Origin: Branchipolynoe longqiensis
Taxonomy: Eukaryota; Annelida; Polychaeta; Phyllodocida; Polynoidae
Assembly (NCBI GenBank): GCA_030323885.1
Contig: CM059198.1
Span: 79,429,911 to 79,493,910, forward strand
Direction of reading: 5' to 3'
Length of the DNA: 64,000 bases
The stretch's first letter is position 1, and each line of letters begins with the position of its first letter. The translations under genes were made by a program, and so were the position numbers. Shown here in pieces: positions 40,919 to 52,060 of the stretch. The notes below the pieces were generated by a model. The model made no database searches and had not been told where the DNA came from. It saw nothing but the letters and a program-made list of their open reading frames with translations.

Positions 40919-41436
40919 AATGACTCGTCATATTTAAAAGAATTTCATCTGAAGTAGGGCAAGTATTATTTATTTCCTAAGTTAACAGAAGTTGTTCTGA
41001 AGTAATACAAATTATCATGCCATCGCAGGGACAGTAGCCTAAACTTGTTCAGTTCATTTCTTCAGTTTTGCGCTTTCAGTCGTCCTAATAATATAATCTT
41101 AGCATCGATTACACATGCTCCTAATTAAGTTACATACAGTCCTGCCGGCATCAATATGTCTATTTACCTGTCATTCAAGCACCACCAGCAATTAATTCTA
41201 TACCTGTTTTACAATAGAACATTTGCATTTTCCGCCAATGCTTATTATAAAATATTTTATACTCTGTTATCGAGTGATAGGAACTGTTGCCACTGGCCAG
41301 CTACTTCCGTCATCTGATTGAGCTCTGGATGGTAATCTACAAGTTCACCCGACTCGAGTGCTGTCCCGCCTGCTAGGATAACTCATGTCATATTTATTTG
41401 TATATAAGCTTAGCACTGATTTAGAACTGTTATAAA

Positions 41437-43522
41437 CAGGTAGAGGCCACGTCTTGGATTTCAAAACGTCTTGAAAAATCAAGACGTTTTGAAAAACCAA
41501 GACAGTTTACATATAGAAACAAATAGGGGTGACCTGTCACAGTCTGCCACTACTTTAATATTGAGGATGGAACCTAACAAAATACATCATTAAAGTGGCT
41601 ATAAGTAGCTCTTCAAAGTTTCTATGAAGAAAATGCTCCTGTCTATGGTATGTTCATAATATTCAATTACAACTACATTAAAATAAAGAGATAATCTTAT
41701 TTTGCCTATAACATTGTGCTGTTTTTATTCTGGAATTAGTCATTTTTACTGGTGAAACACCATGGTCTATTTAAACCAGTATTTTTCTTAGAATCAAAAT
41801 CCTGGACATAGTTAATGAGAAATAACCAACAATATGAACAAATCATGATGAATAGCATCATATATGCCATTACTCTAATGTACACAGGCAGATGGGTTGT
41901 TGTTTTAGCAGTCTACTACACAAGGATGGCTAGTGGCCACTGGTGTTGGGTGTGGGTGTGGGTTGGGTGTGGGTGTGGGTGTGGGTGAAAAGTGGGATTT
42001 CTCTCTGTGTGGTATATCCACCATACAATATGTGTATGTGCATATACAGACAGAATATACATGTATATATATATATATATATATATGCATATATATATAT
42101 ATATGCATATATAGGCATAATTATAAAGATATAGTGATATACACGCATATATGTAGATGTGTATATATACACATATATATACGCATATATATGCATATAT
42201 ATGCATATATACGCATATATACACATATATATATGCATATATACATATATATGTGTATATATGCACATATATACACATACATACATGTAGGTATGTATAT
42301 ACACACATATATATATACATGTATATATGGGCATCTATATGTGCATATATATACATAAATGTATGGATGTATGGATATACTGGTACTGGTAGTACCCCTA
42401 TCCTCAAACTTAAAAACAAGGTTTGGCAACAGTCATGGCTCAATGACCATGACCCACATCCCCACTAAGTTTTTCAGTTAGTCAGTTTACAGATGCATCC
42501 CCACCCTAGCTTCTTTGTGTTGGTGTCACCCTGAGGATAGGGGTACTACCAGTACCAGTATATCCATACATATATGTATATATATGCACATATATATGTC
42601 CACATATCCACATATATGTGTGTATATATGTGTGTACATACATACCTACATGTACGTATGTGTATATATGTGCATATATACACATATATACACATACATG
42701 CACATATATATGAGTATATATGCATATATATGTGTATACATTTATATATGCGTATATATACGCATATATATGTGTATATATACATGTATATATGTGTATA
42801 TATGCACATATATCCACATATATGCGTGTATATCACTATAATTATGCCTATATATGCATATATATATGTATATGCATATATATATATATATACATGTATA
42901 TGTCTGTCTGTTTATGCACATACACATATACTGCATGGTGGATATAACACACAGAGAGAAATCTCACTTTGCACCCACACGCACACCCACACCCACACAC
43001 ATCCAACACCCACACCCAACTCCAGAGGCCATCCTTGTGTAAGTAGACTGCTAAAACAACAACCCATCTGCCTGTGTACATTAGAGTAATGGCATATATG
43101 ATACTATTCATCATGATTTGTTCATGTTGTTGGTTATTTCTCATTAACAATGTCCAGGATTTTGATTCTAAGAAAAATACTTGTTTAAATAGACCATGGT
43201 GTTTCACCAGTAAAAATGACTAATTCCAGAATAAAAACAGCACAATGTTATAGGCAAAATAAGATTATCTCTTTATTTTAATGTAGTTTTAATTGAATAT
43301 TATGAACATACTATACACATGAGCATTTTCTTCACATGAACTTTGAAGAGCTACTTATAGCCATTTTAATGATGTATTTTGTTAGGTTCCATCTTCAATA
43401 TTAAAGTAGTGGCAGACTGTGACAGGTCACCCCTATTGGTTTCTACATGTAAACTGGCTTGGTTTTTCAGAACGTCTTGCTTTTTCAAGACGTTTTGAAA
43501 TCCAAGTCGTAGCCCCTACCTG
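41437..43522. mobile_element. Foldback element 1 (2.09 kb), TSD ATAAA
   Basis: Two arms of nearly 1 kb in inverted orientation around a centre near 42480. Ends are CAGGTAGAGGCCACG / complement of the right end GTAGCCCCTACCTG. ATAAA occurs at 41432-41436 and 43523-43527. Each arm carries a short hairpin near its tip, GT-rich sequence, and a (ATATATGCAT)n tract near the centre. The long TAT-type frames are microsatellite artefacts. No transposase; the superfamily is not identified. Confidence 0.85.
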
Positions 43523-43527
43523 ATAAA

Positions 43528-43891
43528 GTATGCAATAGTCTTCACGTTTTCTTATCTTGCTTGTCTCTCTGTGCACCGTCGTGACAGTGTCATTTACCTC
43601 TGCTAATGTATAGTCACGTGCTACCTTTCCTGTTTTTGGTCATTTGAGTTCCGGATTTTAACTGTCTACGTGGTAGCTTACCGGTGTTCCGGCGGGCTAG
43701 GATAACTAGGATAGTACTTGTTAGCTCTCCTCAGGTTAAGTATTATCTCATGTCATAATTATTTTTATATACGCTTAGCACTGATTTAGAACTGTTATGA
43801 AGTATGCAATAGTCTTCACGTTTTCTTATCTTGCTTGTCTCTCTGTGCACCGTCGTGACAGTGTCATTTACCTCTGCTAATGTATAGTCAC
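43528..43891 (+). repeat. Direct repeats of about 90 bp in the leader
   Basis: GTATGCAATAGTCTTCACG to TAATGTATAGTCAC occurs at 43527-43613 and 43802-43891. The second copy is preceded by TTAGAACTGTTATGAA, an uninterrupted version of the site where foldback element 1 inserted. Confidence 0.85.
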
Positions 43892-44341
43892 AGTGGCAGT
43901 TCTTAATTGTTAGAACCGTTTAGTAAGATGATCACAAGTTACAGACTTTCCGGTCAGTATTGACTCGTCCTAATTTACGGAATTTCTTCTGAAGTACTCC
44001 AAGTATTTGTTAAGTTATGAACTTTAGTAATTCATCCTCACAAATTACAGACTTTGCTGTCAGCATTGACTTGTCCTGATTCACTGACTAGCTGGTCTCT
44101 GAGTCCCTTTACATACAGTCCTGCCAACACCACTATGTCTATTTACCTATTATTCAAGCACCACCAGCTACTAATTAAACACATCTATCTATCTGGCCAT
44201 GTATACCTGTTTCACAAGAGAATATTTGCATTCCCAATGCTTATTATCGGAATATGTTATTTTACGATAAAGCTGTCAGAAGTAACAGAATCGCTTGATC
44301 TGAACATACTTGATTTTGACCTGTACTTCCATTCAGCCTGG

Positions 44342-45028
44342 AAGATAGTACTTTTTCTGCCCTATCTTCCAGGCTACACGATGAGGGATCATGATAGGCT
44401 ACTACGCATCTACAAATCAGCACTCGCAACAAGATCCTGGCAGAATAAGCTCTCCCATCTGAAGCGTTATTTCCAGTTTTGCTATACACATAGGTGGCCC
44501 CCCGAGCACCTTCCATATATGACCTTCTGTCCTTCCTTCTGTGTCTCTCTGCTTCCCTACATTCCCCAGCTCCGGTCTGTAATTACATTAGCTCCATTAA
44601 ACTATTGGTCTGTACCTGGCCGGGTAATCAAGATCTGTTCAAACCCTACGAGATAGGAGTCATGAAGCGTGCCATTATGAAAGCCTCGGTTCATCGAGTC
44701 GTTAAGCCCCTGCCTTGTCTCCTTCTGACCTTAAGCGTCTCATCCGTTTCCTCTCTTCACTGAGGTCTCCACCCCTATCAGCCATAGCAGCAAGACCCTC
44801 ACCAAAGTACTTCGAGATGCTAAGAGAACGGTCCTTCCGCATCGACCCTCCATGACGCTACACAGCCTTCTACGAGGTGCCGCTCAAGCCTGTCAAGCAG
44901 CAGGCATTTCGACAACTGATCTTCTACAAGCAGGCACCTGGAAGGGTAAGGCAGTCCGCTCCTACCTCTCGCCTCTCCATGTCCATCATGCTCCTTCAGC
45001 ACTCGCTCTATTATTGGGTGAGCGCTGA
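44342..45028 (+). pseudogene. Tyrosine recombinase copy 1 of YR element 4
   Basis: N-terminal region reads RIYKSALATRSWQNKL and HLKRYFQFC. After a frameshift (44658) the core begins (IMKASVHRV). About 300 bp present in copy 2 is missing after 44786, removing the first catalytic Arg (LLRQSN). The end keeps LHSLLRGAAQAC (H-x-x-R), GTWKGKAV and SYL. Not active. Related to the recombinase at 57860-58905. Confidence 0.75.
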
Positions 45029-45230
45029 TTGTCTTCTCACCACAGAATTCTGATACATGATGTTGCTGGTACGAACATGAACTTTTCCCCTAGTCAGCAT
45101 AGGACTTGACGGGTCCTGGCGCCCACCTGCATAGCCAGGTGGGCGCCAGGCCGAATTGATTTTGATTAAAACCTTTCAATAAGTTCCTCTTCTCTTTCTC
45201 TCCTGTTCCTTAGCCGAGTGAAGCGAATTA
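45006..45230 (+). repeat. B repeat of YR element 4, first
   Basis: Starts at the end of the recombinase frame (TTATTGGGTGAGCGCTGA) and ends at GAGTGAAGCGAATT, followed by an A repeat (45231-45350). Other B copies: 46304-46529 and 46690-46900. Confidence 0.8.
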
Positions 45231-45350
45231 AGCATGTTGGCGAGGCTAACATGTATAATTTGCGAACGAGGCAATCTCCCTTTGTTTACCTCACCCCTCC
45301 TTTCACAGCCTCAACTCAGTCTACCTGGCTGCCTCTTACTGTTCACTTCG

Positions 45351-46330
45351 CGTGCCATTATGAAAGCCTCGGTTCATCGAGTCGCTAAAGCCCCTGCATT
45401 GTCTCCCTATGACATTAAACGTCTCATCTGTTTCCTCTCGTCATTAAGGTCTCCACCCCTAGCAGCCATAGCAGCCCTCCTGATTGGGTTCTTAACCCTC
45501 CTCAGACAAAGCAATCTAGTCGTGTCCGACCCTCCTTCCCCTCATGTCCTCCGGTTCAAAGATGTTCTTGTTGCTCATTCCGCCCTCTATGTGAAGGTTC
45601 GCTCCACCAAAACTCGGCTTGCTTCGGCCTGCCCTATTGTCTTAAAGCTTCCTAGTATCCCTCACTCTCCCTGCTGCCCGGTCCGTTCCTGGTGCTCCTA
45701 TGCCCGTTCCGTCCATCCCGACCCCGCTGGACCTGCCTTCCTCCTTCCCTCCGGTGCTCCCCTGACCATTAAGACCCTCACCAATGTACTTTGAGATGCT
45801 ACAAGAACGGTCCTTCCGCATCGACCCTCCGTGACGCTACACATACTTCAACGAGATGCTGCTCAAGCCTGTCAAGCAGCAGGCGTGTCCACAACTGATC
45901 TTCTACAAGCAGGCACGGCTCAATGGTGGTGTTCTCTGTGGCGGAGTGGATAGAGTGTCTGACTTTTTTCTAGGTCAGACTCCTAATCTGAGGGTCGGCG
46001 GTTCAATTCGCCGTGACCCCAGCTCTGCCAATTTGGATTTCCACCGCTGTGTATAACTTACAGCGTCATCAAAGGCCAGTTGCTCTCATACCATGTCTAT
46101 GTGGTGTGGGAGGTAAAAAATCCCTTGGGTCGGTAAAAGTGTAGGCTCGGGCTTTCTATCGACAAACTGTCTAATGGTGAAAACAAGCCTATTCAGGCTT
46201 ATCCATGATAGGCAGTATAAATCTTCAACAACAAAAGGCACCTGGAAGGGTAGGGCAGTCCGCTCATACCTCTCCGCTCTCCATGTCCATCATGCTCCTT
46301 CAGCGCTCGCTCTATTATTGGGTGAGCGCT
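45351..46330 (+). pseudogene. Tyrosine recombinase copy 2 of YR element 4
   Basis: Starts within the core (RAIMKASVHRVAKAPAL) directly after an A repeat, so its N-terminus is missing. It keeps the first Arg (FLTLLRQSNLVV), then SPCCPVRSW and LTIKTLTNVL. A shift near 45791 moves the H-x-x-R region (about 45845-45880) to another frame. SINE 3 interrupts it at 45917. After the SINE, KGRAVRSYL and the C-terminus resume. Confidence 0.8.
45917..46235 (+). mobile_element. SINE 3, tRNA-Ser/Leu-like head
   Basis: 319 bp flanked by AGGCAC (45911-45916, 46236-46241). The head is GTGGCGGAGTGGATAGAG, then an anticodon-arm-like stem with a long variable region and a B box GGCGGTTCAATTCGCC (about 45997). 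The 3' end is CAACAACAAAA. It is unlike SINE 1/2. Confidence 0.8.
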
Positions 46331-46900
46331 GATTGTCTTCTCACCACAGAATCCTGATACATGATGTTGCTGGTACGAACATGAACTTTGCCCCTAGTCG
46401 GCATATGATTTGACGGGTCCTGGCACCCACCTGCATAGCCTGTCCTCAGGCCGAATTGATTTTGATTAAAAACTTTCAAACAGTTCCTCTTCTCTTTCTC
46501 TCCTGTTCCTTAGCCGAGTGAAGCGAATTAAGCATGTTGGCCGAGGCTAACATGTATAATTTGCGAACGAGTCAATCTCCCTTTGTTTACCTCACGCCTT
46601 CTTTCACAGTTTCAAGTCACTACCTGGCTGCCTCTTACTGTTCACTTCGCTTCCCCACCTGAGTACTCACCTGCCCACCCACTGTCTGGGGGGTGAGCGC
46701 TGATTGTCTTCTCACCACAGAATTCTGAAACATGATGTTGCTGGTACGAACATGAACTTTGCCCCTAGTCGGCATATGACTTGACGGGTCCTGGCGCCCA
46801 CCTGCATAGCCTGTCCTCAGGCCGAATTGATTTTGATTAAAACCTTTCAAACAGTTCCTCTTCTCTTTCTCTCCTTTTCCTTAGCCGAGTGAAGCGAATT
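46304..46900 (+). repeat. Terminal B-A-B repeats of YR element 4
   Basis: B 46304-46529, A 46530-46654, B 46690-46900: the B1-A2-B2 end expected for a split-direct-repeat YR element. The right flank is (ATA)n. Confidence 0.8.
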
Positions 46901-47035
46901 ATAATAATAATGATAATAATGATGATAATAATAATAACAACAATATAATGATAACAATGGCAATAATACTTTATGTTACCCGACCTGAGTTTACCCAACC
47001 TGACTTTACCCTACTCTAATTATTTATTATGCATG

Positions 47036-47082
<47 letters not shown>

Positions 47083-47560
47083 TGGTATGCACAAAATATA
47101 TCTAAATGATTTACAACAGTCCCCACAGGACCTCCCCCCAGTGCCAAATGGAAATATATGGGTGGGCCACATACCAGCATGTACCCCCATGGTTGACTGG
47201 AGGTTCCTCTATTGTTTGGGATTTATGGTTGTACCAACACAGCACTATCATGGGCAGTTCTGGCCTATAGCCATGTGTTGTAACTACTGAATTATTTCCT
47301 AATATTCACTGTTAATTTACTCAATCCGGTCCCAACTAAATGTCCTAGGAATATCTAGGAAATTAGATATACTTTTTTGCTTTCTAGTGATGTATTCCAA
47401 TATGAAAACTTCCCAAAACTCAGTGTGCCATAACCATATTTGTTAACCTGCTACCTAATCCTATACAAAAATCGACCTTGGAAATTGAACCGGGCGTCGA
47501 ATGAGGTATTTAAAAACCATAGCCCAATCGAGGTAAGCTCTCCAACCTGTTTATATAGTG
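46901..47560. other. Microsatellite and unassigned sequence
   Basis: (ATA/ATG)n then (TATA)n at 47030-47085. A frame at 47110-47290 has no recognisable domain. Confidence 0.4.
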
Positions 47561-48330
47561 GCCGATTCAGCAAGCCGTTCTCAGGCGCTTTACATAACAA
47601 ACAAATATACAGGAAAATAAATTTCACCTAGTTAAAAGCAGATTTAAACAAATGTGTCGTAAGACGTTTTTTAAAAGCACCAACAGATTTATAATCAGTG
47701 ATATATCCTGGCAGAGCATTCCAGTCTTGGGTCAGCAGTACTAAAAGAACGATCCCCAAAGCCTTTGAGTCTGCTCCGAGGAACTGCTAACTGGCTGGAG
47801 ACTGTGGAGCGCAGTGTTCGAACATTTGTTCTCTCCTGGAGTATATCTCTCATATATTCTGGAGCCTGATCATGCAAGGCACGATATACAAGAAGCAGCA
47901 CCTTGAAATCAATTCTCTTCTCCACAGGGAGCCAGTGTAATGATTTCAGCACAGGAGTGATGTGATCAAATTTCTTTGCACCCATCAACAACCTGGCAGC
48001 CGCATTCTGTAAACGTTGCAGTTTTGAAATACTTGACAGCAGCACACCATACAAGAGAGCATTACAATAATCCAGGCGTGAACCAATGAAAGCATGAGTA
48101 ACCTTCTCTAACGAGTCACGTGTCAGGGCATCCTTGATGGATCTGAGATGTCTCAGTTGCATAAATGATGCCCGACACACTGTTGTGATGTGATTAGACA
48201 TATCAAGAGTATTGTCAAAGATCACACCAAGATTACAGGCTGACTCACTAGCTGGAACACTAGCATCACCAATTCTGAGATGGGTTTCATGTAGCATATC
48301 ACTGAAACAGGGAGTGGAGATGACTAACAC
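47561..48330 (-). pseudogene. CR1/L2-like LINE, 3' end
   Basis: Minus strand reads the C-terminal RT thumb and tail of a CR1/L2 LINE: NLGVIFDNTLDM, QNAAARLL, LKSLHWLPVEKRIDFK, VYRALHDQAPEYM and a frameshifted end. The 3' UTR word AGCGCCTGAGAACGG-type lies at about 47575-47590 on that strand. It is truncated at the 5' side. Confidence 0.85.
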
Positions 48331-48335
48331 TTCAA

Positions 48336-48930
48336 TAGCAGGAGTTTGACGTGAATAGGTAATGATGGGTAATAATCAACAGTAATCAAATAATATCAAT
48401 CATAATCATCGTAATCATCACCGTTCTGGCTGAGCATGGCTCACCCATAACAAAAATTGTAAACTGAGAGCTGGAGAGGATATGTCCGCTCTACCCGGGG
48501 TCTGGTGAAGACGTGGACGGAGAATCCTGCCACGCCCTCCGAAGTGAGGACCGCAGTTAAGCACCACCTGGTGGATCGAACCCAAACCCTGGATAATATG
48601 TACAGTATACGTTCACCTGGTTGCTTGCTCCCTTACACAGGCATATACAACTTTCATATATCCTAGCTGTAAGTCCACTCAAGCAATCACAGGATTTGTG
48701 AACAGGTGAGTTTATTAATTATGGCATCACCACAATAATAATAATTGGCATAGCCGTTAACCATCGGCGTAATGCTTAAGTCATTTGAACAATTACCAAA
48801 TCAATAGGATCAATATCAATCAATAACAGGAGTTCAACGTGAATAGGCGATGATGGGTAATACTCAACAGTAATCAAATAGTAATAACAATCGTAATCAT
48901 CATCTTTCTGGCTATGACCAAGGATGCGAG
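48336..48930. repeat. Two direct repeats of about 95 bp
   Basis: CAGGAGTTTGACGTGAATAGG at about 48336 and its variant at about 48826 each lead into TGATGGGTAAT and AATCATCGTAATCATCA-like sequence ending in TTCTGGCT. They may be ends of an unidentified element about 490 bp long. Confidence 0.5.
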
Positions 48931-49211
48931 CATCCCCCAGCCAGAAAGGAAGAACATGAAAAAGTGGTAAAGAAAGTAAGGAGAAAGAGAAAAAACAGAA
49001 GAGAAAAAAAAACCAAAGCAAAAACAAAAAAAGAAATGAATAAATATTAAATAAAATAAACTTAAAAAAGGAAGGAAGAAAAATAAGGGTAGTAAGGAAG
49101 GGGAAAAACTAAATTAGTCTCAAACACATTAATAGCAATCGCGACACGCATGTCAGACAAGATTCTCTCTGATAGTGGTAGTTGGATGTATTTGAATACC
49201 GTATCAGAGGA

Positions 49212-49754
49212 TCAATCGCCGCGGGTCTTCATCTCCTCGACTGTAGCACCCTGCAAGGAAAAGTTGTCGGGTTCTAGTCCCACTTGTTTTGCAAAATATT
49301 TGATCATAGCTTGCAGGATGGCATAGTCGAGGGGACGAGACTCGCCAGAGCCCATAGGAAGCTGACAAGCAGGGGCGTCAGAGGACACCTGGGTCTCGGA
49401 GAAGTGTTTTATGCACCAGAATACAGCACAAAGGTCTGAGTTCAATACGTTTGCCACTGGCCATAGGAGCTCGCACTGCCCGAACTGAATGGTCTTTGAC
49501 TGACGCACCGATAACACCATACCCCAATTGTAAAGGTGAAATGCTTGCGTTTGAGGACTGATTGTGAGTGGGTCAGCTGACACTTCCGAAGAAGTGCCCT
49601 GACGCCAGTCAGTAGGGCTGCGCGCGCACAAGTATAGCCTATGCTGTAATTCATATGACTGAACATGGATAGTAAATGTGAAGGCAATAGAGGTGCAGTC
49701 TGGCGCACAGCACATCCCAATTGTCGTTTGGCACCTCCACGAGTGGTTTGCACT
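49212..49754 (-). pseudogene. Tyrosine recombinase fragment (Ngaro-like)
   Basis: Minus strand reads the first-Arg region VRALLRKCQLTHS, then in another frame VRQSKTIQF, LCAVFWCIKHF, ARGD-like end EEMKTRGD. Compared with 24602-25804, the H-x-x-R segment is deleted (NFSLQGATVEEM). MITE 3 lies immediately beside it. Confidence 0.8.
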
Positions 49755-49757
49755 TTA

Positions 49758-50328
49758 GCCGTGTTCACACGGGCAATGTAAATCGATTCATAGAAATCGA
49801 CTTGCCTAGTTCGGCTTACATTTCTCGTGTGAACGGGCGTCTGAGTCAGATTAGTGCTGAATCGATTTGTGTGATGAGGATACTGTAAACCACCTGTGGA
49901 GGTCGATTACGTAAGCCAATTTCTGTGATTCGATTTATTTTGCCTGTGTGGACACACTGAGGCGGATTAAGCACCTCACACGCATGCGCAGTCGAGAGCT
50001 TACTTTGTTGACTTTCCGGTCGATCAAAAGCGCATATTATATAATTTAGTCTATGAAACCGCTAGCTGTGCACAGATATTTTTTTCATCATTTATTTTTA
50101 GCGTTTCACTGCCCAGCAGAAGTTTTGACTGTTCCAAACCAATACGATTCATTAAATACATATCTAGGTCGAATCCACTCTCTCGTGGTGGCGCTGGTCA
50201 GACTGGACTTGCTCATGCGCAGATATCGACTTCCGGCCCAAGTAGTGCCCATGTGAACGGGCAGCTAATTCGACTCCTGCTAACCGCCTTGGCTGAATCG
50301 CTTTAGATTTTGCCCATGTGAACACGGT
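49758..50328. mobile_element. MITE 3, related to MITE 1
   Basis: Ends GCCGTGTTCACACGGGC / GCCCATGTGAACACGGT with TTA on both sides (49755-49757, 50329-50331). The tips resemble MITE 1. No ORF. Confidence 0.65.
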
Positions 50329-50340
50329 TTATGTGACAGT

Positions 50341-50534
50341 TGTAATCAATAGGTAGGTGCCCGTCTGAATGTAAGAAAAAATGTAATGCACTCAGATAAT
50401 TGGTAATTGAACTGTAAGACGGCCGGGAACCAGCCCGCCGCTACGAGGGACCAGTGTAAAGAGACGCTGGCTGAATAAAGCATTAAGTAACGAGACATCA
50501 ATGTGTGCAGTAGTTGGCCCTTGATCACATTACA
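50341..50534 (+). repeat. 5' LTR of gypsy 2
   Basis: 194 bp, TGTAATCAATAGG to GATCACATTACA, with inverted TGTAAT/ATTACA ends and AATAAAGC as a polyadenylation signal. ACAGT precedes it (possible TSD, untestable without the 3' LTR). Confidence 0.7.
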
Positions 50535-50549
50535 TGGTGTCAGAGGCGG
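50535..50549 (+). promoter_or_regulatory. Primer-binding site of gypsy 2, tRNA-Leu type
   Basis: TGGTGTCAGAGGCGG directly follows the LTR. The first ten bases equal those of the left gypsy. Confidence 0.7.
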
Positions 50550-50562
50550 CACCTTAGACGGG

Positions 50563-51713
50563 CATGTCTCTACCGGGATTGAAGCCACCTGGGCCATTGA
50601 ACCTGGAGGAGAATCTGTCCTCCAATTGGAAAACATGGATTCATGCATTTAGCATTTATGCTACTGCAGCAGGAGTGCAGAGCAGTAGTGAAAAGGTCTA
50701 ATGTTGCGTCTTTCTGCATGTAGCCTGTGCGGAGGCTCAGAAAGTGCACCAGGCTATGAAGTTTGTTGCGGCCGATGTGGACAAGCTGCATCCATTGAAG
50801 GAGGCGTTCCGACAATACTGTGAGGGAAAGACTGTCATCATAGTAAAGCGCTACAAATTTAATTCATACAACCAGGGCCAAGAATCTGCGCGAGCTAAAG
50901 CATCGGGTTGGACAGTGTGAATTGGAAGATTCGCTGTTGCGAGATAGGCTGGTGAGCGGGATCAAGTGTGACACACTGAGGGATCGCCTGCTACAGACTC
51001 CTAAGTTAACACTGCAGCTGTGTGAGGAAATGTGCCAGTTGAGTGAGCATCACGCAAAGCAGCTCACAACTGGTAATAAGGCTGAGTACACACTGGATGC
51101 GATACTGGATGCGATACAACAGAGAGTGTCCACACAACAAGCAACACAGGCATCAGGGACACAGAAACAGAACTACAGACGACTGCCCAGGAGGTTTAAT
51201 CAACAGAGCAGTAGCGGTAACGCGCAAACAAAGTGTGGTTGGTGCGGTTACTCACATCGTCGCGATCGGGACGTGTGTCCGGCGAAAGGCAAGACCTGTG
51301 ACATATGTGGCAAAGTTAGTCATTTTGCGAAGGTATGTCGAGAAAGGACTGATGCGGTGAATGAGCTTACGATGGCTGCGATACAACAGAGAGTGTCCAC
51401 ACAACAAGCAACACAGGCATCAGGGACACAGAAACAGAACTACAGACGACTGCCCAGGAGGTTTAATCAACAGAGCTGTAGCGGTAACGCGCAAACAAAG
51501 TGTGGTTGGTGCGGTTACTCACATCGTCGCGATCGGGACGTGTGTCCGGCGAAAGGCAAGACCTGTGACATATGTGGCAAAGTTAGTCATTTTGCGAAGG
51601 TATGTCGAGAAAGGACTGATGCGGTGAATGAGCTTACGATGGCTGACGGGGATGAAGACGACGAGTGGCGAGGTGACGAATCGGAGGCGGTTTGTTCGTC
51701 GGAGCTGTGTTGA
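50563..51713 (+). pseudogene. Gag of gypsy 2 with duplicated zinc knuckles
   Basis: ATG 50563 starts MSLPGLKPPGPLNLEENL, then TAA at about 50699 and frameshifts break the N-terminal half. The frame 50922-51713 is open and contains an 89-codon unit twice (51111-51377 and 51378-51644). The unit holds C-x2-C-x10-C type and CDICGKVSHFAKVC knuckles, so there are two sets of fingers. The units differ by one Ser/Cys change. Confidence 0.85.
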
Positions 51714-51850
51714 GTGATGTCGACGAGAGTCCCCAGTTATGGTACGAGACCGTAGCGGTGGGGGGATTGGACGTACGGTTCAAGCTGGCCACAGGTTCGG
51801 AGGCCAACATAATCCCCATGACGATCATCCAGACGGGACTGTTAATCTAG
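51714..51850 (+). pseudogene. Protease region of gypsy 2, active site lost
   Basis: A frame reading YETVAVGGLDVRFKL leads into ATGSEANIIP. The motif is DTGSxAN in this clade; here the catalytic Asp is Ala. A stop follows soon after (TAG, about 51849). Confidence 0.7.
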
Positions 51851-52060
51851 TCAAAGTGTCGGCTTGTGATGTATTCTGGGTAACGGATCACACCACTGGG
51901 TCAGACGGACTTACAGGTGCGGGACCAGATGCTACAGTTCCAGATCACTAATAGTGGATGTGCTATCCTGGGAAAGGATGCATGAGTCTGACTACGCATC
52001 ATTTCGCGCATTGACAGCATCCGTGCGTAGGCCGACCGTGACAACAATGAAGCAGCGAAA

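Larger units (their letters stand above)
38317..46900 (+). mobile_element. YR element 4, composite with tandem recombinase copies
   Basis: Order: A (38317-38443), leader of imperfect repeats, nested CR1-like LINE and foldback element, YR copy 1 (44342-45028), B (45006-45230), A (45231-45350), YR copy 2 (45351-46330, with SINE 3), B (46304-46529), A (46530-46654), B (46690-46900). Both outer flanks are (AAT/ATG)n repeats, consistent with insertion into a microsatellite without TSD. No element-type RT is found. Confidence 0.75.

Noticed and set aside
41905..43089. Many Tyr/Ile/His/Met-rich frames on both strands
   Set aside because: They are ATATGCAT/ATACAT microsatellite translations inside foldback element 1.
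47110..47290. Host exon in the frame ending CCNY
   Set aside because: No domain, no convincing splice sites, and the frame is short.
48480..48620. Minus-strand SINE suggested by a B-box-like GGGTTCGATCCAC
   Set aside because: No A box, tail or TSD could be found.
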